Shown one piece after another: positions 29,761 through 40,053 of a DNA stretch of 64,000 nt. The notes under the pieces are model-generated. The model was not told the origin of the DNA. It searched no databases and was given only the letters and a program-made list of their open reading frames with translations. The DNA is from Methylobacillus gramineus. Its GTDB lineage: Bacteria; Pseudomonadota; Gammaproteobacteria; Burkholderiales; Methylophilaceae. Position 1 is the first letter of the stretch. Every line of letters starts with the position of its first letter. Location: contig NZ_JAJAVE010000003.1 of assembly GCF_020532675.1 (NCBI RefSeq), positions 741,616-805,615 on the forward strand, written 5' to 3'. The position numbers and the translations under genes are program-made.

Positions 29761-30603
29761 TCAGCTTGCCATTACCTCACCAAGCCTGACAGTACCTGCG
29801 GACACCCAAGACGAATTAAATACGATGGCGTCAGATTGTGGGAACACTAGCACCACGGTTGAGCCTAGCAAAAAGCGTCCCATTTCTTCCCCCTGTTTCA
29901 GTTGAATATTCTGGCTGCTGTAGTCCCAGGACTTGATCTTTCCAGGGCGGGGTGGATTCACAATGCCATGCCAGACCGTGGCCATGCTGCCGACAATCGT
30001 CGCGCCAACCAACACCAGGATGAAATTGCCTTGCGTGCCTGCGAACTCGCACACCACACGTTCATTACGTGCAAACAGGCCTGGAACATCTTCTGCTGTT
30101 GCTGGATTGACCGAGAACAGGTCGCCCGGCACATAGGTCATGCTCAATAGTTTGCCATCACATGGCATGTGGATGCGGTGGTAGTCGCGTGGGCTGAGGT
30201 AAATCGTGGCAAAGCTACCATTCTGATATTGGGCTGCGATTTCCTTGTTGCCACCCACCAGGGCGGTGGTTGAGTAGCTGTGGCCTTTGGCCTGAAAGAT
30301 CTGGTCAACTGCAATAGGGCCAAACTGGCTGATGGCACCATCCACCGGGCAGGTCAGTTTGGCGATAGCCTGTGGACGAGCGCCTGTACGTAAGGCACGA
30401 GTGAAGAAGTCATTAAAGCTGGTGTAACTGCTGATATCGGGATTGGCAGCTTCAGCCATGTTGACCTGATAGCGTTTAACAAACCAGCGAATCACTGCAG
30501 TGGTCAGTTTACCTGCCTGAGCATGCGCTAATTTGCCAGCAATGGCAGTCAGTGCCTGTTTCGGCACCATATATTGCACTAACACAGAAAAACGTTTGGA
30601 CAC
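29761..30603 (-). CDS. psd: Phosphatidylserine decarboxylase proenzyme
   Basis: Makes phosphatidylethanolamine from phosphatidylserine at the inner membrane. Self-cleavage at the C-terminal LGST motif (in GRFLLGSTVVLVFPQ) gives the pyruvoyl cofactor. Upstream histidines of the triad are in DYHRIHMPCDG and related segments. The open frame reaches 30678, but homology begins at VSKRFSVLVQYMVPKQ; the GTG at 30603 has GAGG five bases upstream, so it is chosen and gives 280 residues. The gene is the last of the ilvB-ilvH-ilvC unit, an arrangement common in betaproteobacteria. Confidence 0.93.
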   Translation of the reverse strand: MSKRFSVLVQYMVPKQALTAIAGKLAHAQAGKLTTAVIRWFVKRYQVNMAEAANPDISSYTSFNDFFTRALRTGARPQAIAKLTCPVDGAISQFGPIAVDQIFQAKGHSYSTTALVGGNKEIAAQYQNGSFATIYLSPRDYHRIHMPCDGKLLSMTYVPGDLFSVNPATAEDVPGLFARNERVVCEFAGTQGNFILVLVGATIVGSMATVWHGIVNPPRPGKIKSWDYSSQNIQLKQGEEMGRFLLGSTVVLVFPQSDAIVFNSSWVSAGTVRLGEVMAS

Positions 30604-30701
30604 TTTGGCCTCGTATGAGTGATTGCAGGGCTGGGAGCAGAAAAGCAAAAGAGGCAGGGCATGGCCCGGCCTCTTCATAGTTTAACCGCTAACGGTCAAG
30701 C

Positions 30702-31721
<1,020 letters not shown>

Positions 31722-31783
31722 TTACCTTTCAATACAAATAGTTTACTGCAAGCAATGCTGGTGCACTGCCCACAAATTCAATG

Positions 31784-32275
31784 TTAAAGCTTGAGGATCC
31801 TGTCGCCGCGGCCTATACCGGATGCGCCGGTACGGACGGTCTCGAGAATGGCAGCGTTGTCCAGAGCCTCTAGGAAAGCATCCAGTTTGGAGCCTGAGCC
31901 TGTGAGCTCTATGGTGTAGCTGCCGTCTGCAACATCAATGATGCGCCCACGAAAAATGTCACACATACGTTTCATTTCATCGCGGAACGGCCCAGTGGCC
32001 TTCACCTTGACCAACATCAGTTCTCGCTCGATAAAGCGGCCGTCGTTGAGGTCCAGTACCTTGACCACATCAATTAACTTGTTGAGTTGTTTGATGATTT
32101 GCTCAATCACTTCATCCGATCCGGAGGTGACGATGGTCATGCGTGACAGTGTGGCATCTTCGGTGGGTGCCACAGTCAGGGATTCAATATTGTATGCACG
32201 TGCGGAAAACAGGCCAGCTACACGAGAAAGTGCACCAGCTTCGTTTTCCATCAATATGGAGATGATGTGTTTCAT
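31784..32275 (-). CDS. ilvH: Acetolactate synthase small regulatory subunit
   Basis: Regulatory subunit that confers valine feedback inhibition on acetohydroxyacid synthase. The 163 residues hold an N-terminal ACT domain (HIISILMENEAGALSRVAGLFSARAYNIESL) and a C-terminal domain of the ALS_ss family. Length and motifs match IlvH/IlvN of the larger type. It lies 11 bases after the large subunit gene and so is cotranscribed. Confidence 0.96.
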   Translation of the reverse strand: MKHIISILMENEAGALSRVAGLFSARAYNIESLTVAPTEDATLSRMTIVTSGSDEVIEQIIKQLNKLIDVVKVLDLNDGRFIERELMLVKVKATGPFRDEMKRMCDIFRGRIIDVADGSYTIELTGSGSKLDAFLEALDNAAILETVRTGASGIGRGDRILKL

Positions 32276-32286
32276 ACTTGATCTTC

Positions 32287-33993
32287 TTACAGCTCTTCAG
32301 CCAGGATAATTTCAGACAGGCCCTTGCCGTTTGGCACCATGGGGAACACGTTTTCGTTCTGGTCGGTGAGGAAGTTCATGAATACGAATCTGTCCTTGAG
32401 GTTGAACGCCTCGGTCAGTGCACCTTCAACATCGCCCGGTTTTTCGATATTCATGCCGACATGGCCATAGGATTCCGCCAGTTTGACGAAGTCAGGTAGG
32501 CTGTCCATATAGGATTCAGAGTAGCGATTCTCGTAAAAGAACTGCTGCCACTGCCGTACCATGCCCAAATAGCGATTGTTGAGCAGGATGACCTTGATGG
32601 GCAGATGGAACTGCTTACAGGTCGACAGCTCCTGAATATTCATCTGGATACTGCCTTCGCCGGTGACACAGGCAACTTGCGCAGTGGGATCAGCAAACTG
32701 TACGCCCATGGCGTAAGGCAGACCCACGCCCATGGTGCCAAGGCCGCCGGAGTTGATCCAGCGACGTGGCTTGTCGAATTTGTAGTATTGCGCAGCCCAC
32801 ATCTGGTGCTGACCGACGTCTGAAGTGACGTAAGCATCACCCTTGGTGACTTCCCACAGTTTTTCAATCACGTATTGTGGCTTGATGATCTCGCTATTGC
32901 GATTGTAGGAAAGACAGTTGCGGCCACGCCATTCTTCGATCTGTGTCCACCAGGCCTTGAGTGCAACTGCGTCCGGTGCGCGTGTTTCCGCATCCAGCAA
33001 CTCATTCATCTCGGTGAGTACAGACTGTACATGACCGACGATAGGCACATCGACCTTTACCCGTTTGGATATGGAAGACGGGTCTACATCAATGTGGATG
33101 ATGGTGCGGTTTTTGTTGAAGAAGTGTTCTGGATTGCCAATCACGCGGTCATCAAAGCGTGCACCAATGGCAACCAGCACATCACAGTCCTGCATGGCCA
33201 TATTGGCTTCAAGTGTGCCGTGCATCCCCAGCATGCCAACAAACTGTTTGTCCGTGGCTGGATAACCACCCAGGCCCATCAGGGTATTGGTGACCGGGAA
33301 GCCCAGTCTTTGTGCAATCTTGATCAACTCCCCTGAGGCATCGCCCAGTACCACGCCACCACCCGCATAAATCATCGGGCGCTTGGCATCCAGCATGAGC
33401 TTGATCGCCTTCTTGATCTGACCGGAGTGGCCTTTCAGGATAGGCGTGTATGAGCGTAGCTCTACTGACTTTGGATATTCAAAATTTGCAAGCTGGGCCG
33501 TAATGTCCTTGGGGATATCCACGACTACCGGTCCAGGCCTGCCTGTTGCGGCAATGAAGAAAGCCTTCTTCATGGTGGTAGCAATATCCTTGATATCCTT
33601 GACCAGGAAGTTATGTTTTACACATGGACGGGTAATCCCGATCATGTCAACTTCCTGGAAGGCATCCAGGCCAATGGCTGGCGTAGGCACCTGGCCACTG
33701 ATCACGACCAGTGGAATGGAGTCCATATACGCAGTCGCAATGCCAGTAATGGCATTGGTGGCACCAGGGCCCGAGGTAACGAGCGCGACCCCGACGTCGC
33801 CAGTGGCACGTGCGTATGCATCAGCTGCATGAACCGCTGCTTGCTCATGACGAACCAGGATGTGCTTGAACTTGTCCTGAGTAAAAATTGCGTCGTATAT
33901 GTTGAGCACCGCACCGCCTGGATAGCCAAAAACGAATTTAACGTTTTCTTCATGCAGGCAACGGATGACGATTTCTGCGCCAGATATTTCCAT
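32287..33993 (-). CDS. ilvB: Acetolactate synthase large catalytic subunit
   Basis: ThDP- and FAD-dependent condensation of two pyruvates, or pyruvate with 2-oxobutyrate. The 568-residue protein has the N-terminal ThDP domain (FGYPGGAVLNIYDAIF, catalytic glutamate in VRHEQAAVHAADAYARATG), the FAD domain and the C-terminal ThDP domain. The ThDP magnesium motif reads GEGSIQMNIQELS where E. coli has GDGS; the same substitution is common in betaproteobacteria, so it is not a defect. First gene of ilvB-ilvH-ilvC-psd. No leader peptide or attenuator is visible upstream. Confidence 0.96.
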   Translation of the reverse strand: MEISGAEIVIRCLHEENVKFVFGYPGGAVLNIYDAIFTQDKFKHILVRHEQAAVHAADAYARATGDVGVALVTSGPGATNAITGIATAYMDSIPLVVISGQVPTPAIGLDAFQEVDMIGITRPCVKHNFLVKDIKDIATTMKKAFFIAATGRPGPVVVDIPKDITAQLANFEYPKSVELRSYTPILKGHSGQIKKAIKLMLDAKRPMIYAGGGVVLGDASGELIKIAQRLGFPVTNTLMGLGGYPATDKQFVGMLGMHGTLEANMAMQDCDVLVAIGARFDDRVIGNPEHFFNKNRTIIHIDVDPSSISKRVKVDVPIVGHVQSVLTEMNELLDAETRAPDAVALKAWWTQIEEWRGRNCLSYNRNSEIIKPQYVIEKLWEVTKGDAYVTSDVGQHQMWAAQYYKFDKPRRWINSGGLGTMGVGLPYAMGVQFADPTAQVACVTGEGSIQMNIQELSTCKQFHLPIKVILLNNRYLGMVRQWQQFFYENRYSESYMDSLPDFVKLAESYGHVGMNIEKPGDVEGALTEAFNLKDRFVFMNFLTDQNENVFPMVPNGKGLSEIILAEEL

Positions 33994-34032
33994 AGATATT
34001 GCTTGTTATGCCAAGAGTTTGGGAAACGTAGA

Positions 34033-34061
34033 ACACTAACGGTTTGCGCCGATTTGGTCAA
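34033..34061 (-). promoter_or_regulatory. Candidate sigma-70 promoter of ilvB-ilvH-ilvC-psd
   Basis: Minus strand TTGACC (34061-34056) and TAGTGT (34038-34033), 17 bases apart. The -35 matches five of six, the -10 only about three, so a weak or activated promoter is likely. The short leader leaves no room for classical attenuation. Confidence 0.4.
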
Positions 34062-34120
34062 GGATGATTAAGTGGGAAGTGCCTGTAAATCCGTGATATT
34101 CAAGCAGGATTTCCCCGCAT

Positions 34121-35908
34121 TTAATCCATGGGGGGCGGTGCTACCTTCAATAATTCTTCTATGGTGGTGATGCCCGCGGCTATTTTTTCCGCCCCATTGA
34201 TCATGAGCGGTTGCATGCCTTGTTTGTAAGCCAGAGCCTTGATGCTGACGAGGTCGGCATCATGCGTAATCAGTTTTTTCAGCGTGGAGTCTATCGAGAG
34301 CATTTCATAAATGCCACTACGTCCACGATATCCGGTCATACGGCATTCCAGGCAACCATTGGCGACATGAATTTGTTTCGGTTTAGGTAGCTTCCAGGCG
34401 CCTATCAGTTCATCCCAGCGTGATTGGGTGATGGTGGAAGGTGTTTTGCAGTGTGTGCACAGTGTACGCACCAGGCGCTGCGCCATGATGCCAATGACAG
34501 CGGAATGAATCAGGTAGGGTGCAACGCCAAGATCCAGCAGCCGCGTGACGGCAGAGGGGGCATCATTGGTGTGCAGGGTGGAGAGTACCAAGTGACCGGT
34601 AAGCGCTGCCTGGATGGCCATTTCTGCGGTTTCCACGTCGCGGATTTCGCCGACCATGATAATGTCAGGATCTTGCCGTAACAGGGTGCGCACGCCGTCG
34701 GCAAAGCTCAAACCTATATTCTGCTGCACCTGCATCTGGTTGAATGCAGGTTCAACCATTTCTATCGGGTCTTCAATGGTGCAGACATTCACTTCGGGCG
34801 TGGCCAGAAGCTTGAGCGTTGAATACAAAGTGGTGGTCTTGCCTGAGCCTGTGGGGCCAGTGACCAGTACAATGCCATTGGGGGTTTGCGTCCACTTTTT
34901 CCATTGTTGCGCCTGATGGCTGGAAAAGCCCAGTTCAATGAAATCCTTGACCAGGATTTCCGGCGTGAAGATACGCATCACCAGTTTTTCACCAAATGCA
35001 GTCGGCATGGTGGAAAGGCGTAACTCGATTTCCTCGCCTTCGTCGGTCAGGGTCTTAATGCGGCCATCCTGCGGACGGCGCTTTTCCACCATGTCCATAC
35101 GCCCCAGCAGTTTGATCCGGCTGGTAATGGCATTCATGATGGCGGTCGGTAATTGGTAGACCTGGTGCAATACGCCGTCGATGCGGAAGCGCAATATGCC
35201 CATGGTGCGCCTGGGTTCCAGGTGGATATCGCTGGCGCGTTGTTCAAAGGCGTATTTGAACAACCAGTCGACGATATTGACGACATGTTGTTCATTCGCA
35301 TCGAGATTTTTGTTCTTGCCCAGCTCAACCAACTGCTCCAGGTTCTGAACACCGATAACCTGACCAGCCTTGGCTGTATTGGCCAGGTTGATCGAGTTGG
35401 CCAAGTTATAGACTTCGGGAAGATGACGGTTGATTTCGCGTGGATTTGCCACTACCAGGCGAATTTTCAGTCTTAAAATTCGCTCCAGATCAGGAATCCA
35501 CTCAGTGAAAAATGGCTCGGCCGTGGCAATGATGGCTTCGTTGTTACTCACCTTGATCGGCATGATCTTGAGCCGTTCGGCGTAAGCCTTGGAGATCACC
35601 TGGGCGATGGAGCCAAAATCCAGCTTCAGTGGATCGATGTGGTAATACTCAAGTTCCGCACGCTTGGCCAGCCAGACAGTCAGCGCTTCAATGGAAAGCA
35701 ACTTGTTAGGGGTTGTCAGGTTTTTCCACTTTTGCTCACCGATGACAATCAGTGGATGCAGATTGGAGCTGTCAAACCTTCGGTCTTTATACAGTTGCTC
35801 TGCTTGCAGCTTATGCAGCAGGCCATCATTGACCAGCATGCGCAAAGCATCGCCCAGTGACAGGCGGCCTGGGGCCGGTTGAAATATCGGGGCGGGTTGT
35901 TGGCTCAT
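34121..35908 (-). CDS. GspE/PilB-family secretion ATPase, orphan
   Basis: A 595-residue relative of PilB and GspE. It has an N-terminal T2SSE_N-type domain (about residues 60-170), then the ATPase with Walker A VTGPTGSGKTTTL (about 351-360), IMVGEIRDVETAEMAIQAA, the His box STLHTNDAPSAVTRLL and a CTHC...CLEC zinc motif. No type II secretion or pilus genes are adjacent. It could power a second pilus-like or secretion machine, or be a PilB paralogue of the kind seen in many betaproteobacteria. Its partner platform cannot be identified from this window. Confidence 0.85.
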   Translation of the reverse strand: MSQQPAPIFQPAPGRLSLGDALRMLVNDGLLHKLQAEQLYKDRRFDSSNLHPLIVIGEQKWKNLTTPNKLLSIEALTVWLAKRAELEYYHIDPLKLDFGSIAQVISKAYAERLKIMPIKVSNNEAIIATAEPFFTEWIPDLERILRLKIRLVVANPREINRHLPEVYNLANSINLANTAKAGQVIGVQNLEQLVELGKNKNLDANEQHVVNIVDWLFKYAFEQRASDIHLEPRRTMGILRFRIDGVLHQVYQLPTAIMNAITSRIKLLGRMDMVEKRRPQDGRIKTLTDEGEEIELRLSTMPTAFGEKLVMRIFTPEILVKDFIELGFSSHQAQQWKKWTQTPNGIVLVTGPTGSGKTTTLYSTLKLLATPEVNVCTIEDPIEMVEPAFNQMQVQQNIGLSFADGVRTLLRQDPDIIMVGEIRDVETAEMAIQAALTGHLVLSTLHTNDAPSAVTRLLDLGVAPYLIHSAVIGIMAQRLVRTLCTHCKTPSTITQSRWDELIGAWKLPKPKQIHVANGCLECRMTGYRGRSGIYEMLSIDSTLKKLITHDADLVSIKALAYKQGMQPLMINGAEKIAAGITTIEELLKVAPPPMD

Positions 35909-35971
35909 GGTGGATTTATACTAAAGAGTCTTTAGCCAAAAGTCGACCTGCCTTTAATCTTGGGAAGCGCA

Positions 35972-36838
35972 TCAGGAATCCTTGAAACGCATAGAGAGAT
36001 CAATCGCCTGTACATGTTTGGTCAGGCTGCCAATCGAGATGCGGTCTACCCCGGTCAGCGCAATCTCGCGCACGTTGTGAAGCCCTATCCCGCCAGAGGC
36101 TTCCAGCACTGCTCGACCCTGTGTGAGCAGAACGGCGGCATACAGCTGTTCTGTACTGAAGTTATCAAGCAGTATCAGGCTTGCCCCGGCATCCAGAGCG
36201 CTTTGTAATTGATCCAGGGTTTCAACTTCTATCTGTATCGGTACATTGGCATGCATATCCCGTGCATTTTGCAACACGGCTTCTATGCTGCCTGCCGCTG
36301 CAATGTGGTTTTCCTTGATCAGGATACCGTCATATAGTCCGATGCGCTGATTCAGTCCGCCGCCTACCCTCACTGCATATTTCTGTGCCAGCCGCAATCC
36401 TGGCAGGGTTTTACGTGTGTCCAGAATGCGTGTCTGGGTGCCCGTGATGGCATTCACATATTGTCTTGTCAGAGTGGCAGTGGCGGAGAGGGTCTGCAGG
36501 AAATTAAGCGCACAGCGCTCAGCTGTGAGGAGTGCCCGTGCGGGCCCGTGCATTTTACATATCACCTGGTCTGCACTGACCGAACTTCCTTCTTCCACCT
36601 GCCAATCCAGAACAATCTCCCGGGATATCTGGTGAAAGCAGGCAGTGGCCCAGGGGGTGCCGCAAATGATCGCCTGTTCACGGCTGATGATCGTGGCCTC
36701 TGCTACTTGTCCTGCAGGGACCAGTTGCGCGGTCAGGTCGCCGCTACCGATGTCTTCGCTGATCGCTTGTGCAATATCCGTTTCAATACAGGTTTGCAGA
36801 GACGGAGATAGTTGTGAGCTGCTGAATGTTGGATCCAT
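35972..36838 (-). CDS. nadC: Quinolinate phosphoribosyltransferase (nicotinate-nucleotide pyrophosphorylase)
   Basis: Converts quinolinate and PRPP to nicotinate mononucleotide in de novo NAD synthesis. The 288-residue protein has the N-terminal QPRTase domain (DIGSGDLTAQLVP, then CGTPWATACFHQI) and the C-terminal barrel with ILDTRKTLPGLRLAQKYAVRVGGG, LIKENHIAA and EVETLDQLQSAL, all substrate-binding segments. The gene faces away from the GST gene across only 45 bases that contain a TATAAT at 36848-36853; which gene uses it is unclear. Confidence 0.96.
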   Translation of the reverse strand: MDPTFSSSQLSPSLQTCIETDIAQAISEDIGSGDLTAQLVPAGQVAEATIISREQAIICGTPWATACFHQISREIVLDWQVEEGSSVSADQVICKMHGPARALLTAERCALNFLQTLSATATLTRQYVNAITGTQTRILDTRKTLPGLRLAQKYAVRVGGGLNQRIGLYDGILIKENHIAAAGSIEAVLQNARDMHANVPIQIEVETLDQLQSALDAGASLILLDNFSTEQLYAAVLLTQGRAVLEASGGIGLHNVREIALTGVDRISIGSLTKHVQAIDLSMRFKDS

Positions 36839-36883
36839 GATTTACATTATAATGCAGTCATTACCATCTCTGCGCTGATCATC

Positions 36884-37498
36884 ATGAAGCTTCTTTATTC
36901 CAATACCAGTCCTTATGCTCGCAAGGTACGTATTGTTGCCAGCGAAAAACGCATTGATGTCACCATGGTTCCTGTGGTACTGGCAGATCCGGATTGTCCG
37001 GTGAATGACCATAATCCACTGGGGAAAATCCCGGTACTGATTCTGGCCGATGGCGATAGCCTTTATGATTCACGCGTGATTGCGGAATACTTGGATAACC
37101 GCACACCGCTGGCTCACCTGATTCCGCAGGATCACTCTGTCAAAATCTGGGTAAGGCGTTGGGAGGCTCTGGCAGATGGGGTGTGCGATGCAGCAATCGC
37201 TGCGGTGATGGAGGGACGCCGGCCCGAGGGGATGCAGGATGCTGCCATTATTGCGAAGCAGTTGGGCAAGGTTGAGCGTGGTTTGCGTGTGCTGAATGAC
37301 GATCTGGGCAAGAATAAATGGTGTGTGAATGATGCTTTCAGTCTGGCCGATATTGCCTTGGGCTGTGTGCTGGGCTATCTGGATTTGCGCTACCAGCATC
37401 TGGATTGGCAAAAGACCTATCCCAACCTGGGACGCCATTACCTCGCGCTCATGCAGCGTGCTTCATTCAGGGATACTGCCCCACCGCTTGCCAAGTAA
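36884..37498 (+). CDS. Glutathione S-transferase family protein
   Basis: A 204-residue GST: N-terminal thioredoxin-like domain starting MKLLYSNTSPYARKVRIVASEKRI, with the serine of SNTSPYARK as likely glutathione-activating residue and NPLGKIPVLILADGDSLYDSRVIAEYLD as the G site, followed by an all-helical C-terminal domain. It resembles the YibF-like and beta-class groups; substrate is unknown. Stands alone, divergent from nadC and converging on mnmA across a minisatellite. Confidence 0.85.
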   Translation: MKLLYSNTSPYARKVRIVASEKRIDVTMVPVVLADPDCPVNDHNPLGKIPVLILADGDSLYDSRVIAEYLDNRTPLAHLIPQDHSVKIWVRRWEALADGVCDAAIAAVMEGRRPEGMQDAAIIAKQLGKVERGLRVLNDDLGKNKWCVNDAFSLADIALGCVLGYLDLRYQHLDWQKTYPNLGRHYLALMQRASFRDTAPPLAK

Positions 37499-37529
37499 TC
37501 TCATCTCTCAGCGGCAGCTATGCTTGGTA

Positions 37530-37614
37530 GTTGCGGTGTAGCTTGTCGTTGAGGTGTAGCTTGTCGTTGAGGTGCGGCTTGTTGTTGAGGTGCGGCTTGT
37601 TGAGGTGTAGCTTA
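37530..37614. repeat. Minisatellite of 18-bp units between GST gene and mnmA
   Basis: Five tandem units of the type GTTGAGGTGTAGCTTGTC: three full 18-base units (37530-37583), one 15-base unit and one 16-base unit that ends in the TAA stop codon of mnmA (TTA on the plus strand at 37612-37614). Units differ at two or three positions (AGGTGTAG versus AGGTGCGG). Confidence 0.9.
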
Positions 37615-38694
37615 TAGTGCCGATGTAATAATACCGCCACCAAGACACACATTGCTTTCGTAGACGACTACGGATTGCCCAGGTGTGATGGCCCATTGCG
37701 CATGACCAAAGCGGATTTCCGTAATGTCGCCCTCCAGCCTCTCGATCTCACATGGAGCATCAGGCTGGCGATATCGAGTCTTGGCCGCATATACCCAATG
37801 AGTTCTCGGCTCTTCCCCGGCGATCCAGTGCAGATTGCTGGCGATCAGGCCGTCGTTGAGCAGCAAGGGATGTTCATGTCCTTGTACCACAATCAATACA
37901 TTGCGTTGCATATCCTTGCCTGCCACAAACCAGGGTTCGCCATTGCTTTCACGTGAGCCGCCTATGCCAAGGCCCTGGCGCTGACCCATGGTGTAATACA
38001 TGAGACCGTTGTGCTGACCGACTACCTGGCCGTCAGGGGTTTCCATGTCGCCGGGGGTGCGAGGCAAGTAGCGACTTAAAAATTCCTGGAACGGACGTTC
38101 GCCGATAAAGCAGATACCGGTGGAGTCTTTTTTTTCGCTGGTGGGTAGTCGGGCACGTCTGGCGATTTCACGTACCTCGCGCTTGGGCAGGTGACCCAGC
38201 GGGAAAAGCGTCTTTGAGAGTTGTGCCTGGTTGAGGCGATGCAGGAAATAGCTTTGATCCTTGGTGCCGTCATCCGCCTTCATTAGTTGATACAGGCCAT
38301 TGCGCTCGCGTACCTGTGCGTAATGACCGGTGGCCATCAGGTCACCCCCCAGCGCCATGGCATGGTCGAGGAAAGCCTTGAACTTGATCTCGGAGTTGCA
38401 CAGGATGTCGGGGTTAGGTGTGCGGCCTGCGCTGTATTCTTCCAGGAAGTTGGCGAAGACGCGCTCTTTATATTCCTTGCTGAAGTTGACGGCTTCTATC
38501 TCTATGCCCAGGTTATCCGCTACGGCAACCGCATCAATCAGGTCCTGCTTGGCAGGGCAGTATTCATCAGTGTCGTCATCTTCCCAGTTTTTCATGAAGA
38601 GCCCGACTACGTCATAGCCTTGTTCTTTCAGCAATAATGCGGTGACTGAGGAGTCGACGCCGCCGGACATGCCGACGATAACCTTTTTCTTCAT
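37612..38694 (-). CDS. mnmA: tRNA-specific 2-thiouridylase MnmA
   Basis: Thiolates U34 of tRNA-Lys, -Glu and -Gln, using sulfur relayed from IscS. The 360-residue protein has the PP-loop [21 protein letters not shown], the first catalytic cysteine in [12 protein letters not shown] and the second in [13 protein letters not shown]. Length is normal. Its stop codon is part of the tandem repeat downstream. It is preceded by nudJ with a ten-base gap, a pairing also found in E. coli. Confidence 0.96.
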   Translation of the reverse strand: MKKKVIVGMSGGVDSSVTALLLKEQGYDVVGLFMKNWEDDDTDEYCPAKQDLIDAVAVADNLGIEIEAVNFSKEYKERVFANFLEEYSAGRTPNPDILCNSEIKFKAFLDHAMALGGDLMATGHYAQVRERNGLYQLMKADDGTKDQSYFLHRLNQAQLSKTLFPLGHLPKREVREIARRARLPTSEKKDSTGICFIGERPFQEFLSRYLPRTPGDMETPDGQVVGQHNGLMYYTMGQRQGLGIGGSRESNGEPWFVAGKDMQRNVLIVVQGHEHPLLLNDGLIASNLHWIAGEEPRTHWVYAAKTRYRQPDAPCEIERLEGDITEIRFGHAQWAITPGQSVVVYESNVCLGGGIITSAL

Positions 38695-38704
38695 GATGCG
38701 CGTT

Positions 38705-39148
38705 CTATAGGTGTGTAATCACGTTGAGCGGAAAATGTTGTCCCGCCAGATAATGTTCTATGCAAGTCAGCACTTGCGGACTTCGATGTTGTGCATGGCT
38801 GGCGCGTATTTCCTCAGGACTCAACCACAACGTGCGCAATATGCCATCATCAAGCGCTTGCGTTGGACGATGGTCATCCACCTTGCCAATAAAGGCAAAA
38901 CGCAGGTAAGTGATATCCTTGAGTGGATGGCGCCAGTGATAAATGCCGAGCAAATGCTGTGGAGTGAAGCGGTAAGCGCTTTCTTCGCGGGTTTCCCGCA
39001 CCACGGCTTCCAGCAGGCTTTCCCCCTTTTCCACATGGCCAGCGGGCTGGTTAAGACGTATGCCTTCCGCAGTCTCTTCCTCTACCAGCAGGAAAAGGCC
39101 ATTGTGTTCAACGATAGCAGCAACAGTGGTATTGGGTTTCCAGATCAT
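38705..39148 (-). CDS. nudJ: Nudix hydrolase NudJ-like
   Basis: A 147-residue Nudix phosphatase that in E. coli acts on nucleoside tri- and diphosphates and on the thiamine precursor HMP-PP. The Nudix box is [23 protein letters not shown], with the acids in place. It opens [25 protein letters not shown] as NudJ does. The position directly upstream of mnmA supports NudJ rather than a generic Nudix protein. Confidence 0.87.
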   Translation of the reverse strand: MIWKPNTTVAAIVEHNGLFLLVEEETAEGIRLNQPAGHVEKGESLLEAVVRETREESAYRFTPQHLLGIYHWRHPLKDITYLRFAFIGKVDDHRPTQALDDGILRTLWLSPEEIRASHAQHRSPQVLTCIEHYLAGQHFPLNVITHL

Positions 39149-39258
39149 GGGTGTATGTATTTATTGTGTGAAAGCTGCCAACAGCATCTTTATCGCTAAA
39201 TTATGCAGATCAAGGCTTTTGTTGACTGTCTAAACCCATAATTTTACAGCGGGATTGC

Positions 39259-39894
39259 TCATGAAGCCAGCGATGGAAATAATCCACTGATGCCATGCGC
39301 GATGAACTCCACCGCCATTGCCGCCAGAATCAGCCCCATCAGGCGCGTCACCACGTTGATGCCAATCGTGCCCAAACGCTGTGCAATGTGCATGGATAAT
39401 CGTAACGCCAGCCAGATGGCCAAACAGACCACCGCAATAGGAAGTGCGAGCGAGATATGCCCCCAGAAGCTGCCGCTCTGCTGGGCGGTGATAATCATGC
39501 TACTGATAGCGCCTGGACCGGCGAGCAGGGGAATGCTCAATGGCACGACCGCAATCACATTACGTTCAGCCGTTTCCTGTGCTTCTTCTGGGGTTTGTCG
39601 CGTGGTGCTTTGTTTGCCATGCATCATGGAGATGGCGATCAGCATGACGAGGATGCCGCCACCCACCTGGAAGGAGGGAATGCTGATACTGAAAAATTCC
39701 AGAATGCTCTCACCCAGCAAGGCTGACACAGTCAGTACGATAAAGACGGTGATGGCAACCGTATTGGCCGTATGGGCCCTGTCTTTGGCGGGCCAGCCGT
39801 CGGTAGCGCTGATGAAAATCGGGATGACGCCAATAGGATTGACGATGGCAAATAATGCGATTGCCGTTTTGAAGATGAGTGCCCACTCTGCCAT
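39259..39894 (-). CDS. MarC-family integral membrane protein
   Basis: Polytopic inner-membrane protein of 211 residues with six predicted helices, opening LIFKTAIALFAIVNPIGVIPIFISAT and containing NVIAVVPLSIPLLAGPGAISSMII, both conserved in the MarC/YchE (NAAT) family. Some members were once linked to drug resistance and a YchE-type protein to amino-acid transport; function here is not known. It is probably a single-gene unit. Confidence 0.88.
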   Translation of the reverse strand: MAEWALIFKTAIALFAIVNPIGVIPIFISATDGWPAKDRAHTANTVAITVFIVLTVSALLGESILEFFSISIPSFQVGGGILVMLIAISMMHGKQSTTRQTPEEAQETAERNVIAVVPLSIPLLAGPGAISSMIITAQQSGSFWGHISLALPIAVVCLAIWLALRLSMHIAQRLGTIGINVVTRLMGLILAAMAVEFIAHGISGLFPSLAS

Positions 39895-40053
39895 TGATCA
39901 CTCCTTTGTCGGCTTGTTGTCAGTCAATGTAATCAGTTAGTATCCTCGCCCTCAGGATCAGGGCAATCATCTCAATGGCTGGGTTTCCGCCTGACCATAT
40001 ATGATGACTGATGGCTTGGTAGGATAGCAGGCCTTAATAGAAGGGTGTTTACT

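Noticed and set aside
33994..34120. Attenuator or leader peptide upstream of ilvB
   Set aside because: The gap is only 127 bases, with a promoter-like site close to the start and no branched-chain-rich leader or alternative hairpins.
35921..35935. Palindrome CTAAAGA-G-TCTTTAG between nadC and the orphan ATPase
   Set aside because: Symmetric but without T tract or conserved context; it could be a chance palindrome, so no function is assigned.
37508..37696. 62-codon minus-strand frame rich in Ser and Thr through the minisatellite
   Set aside because: It overlaps the 3' end of mnmA in another frame and its repetitive sequence follows from the 18-bp repeat, so it is an artefact of the array.
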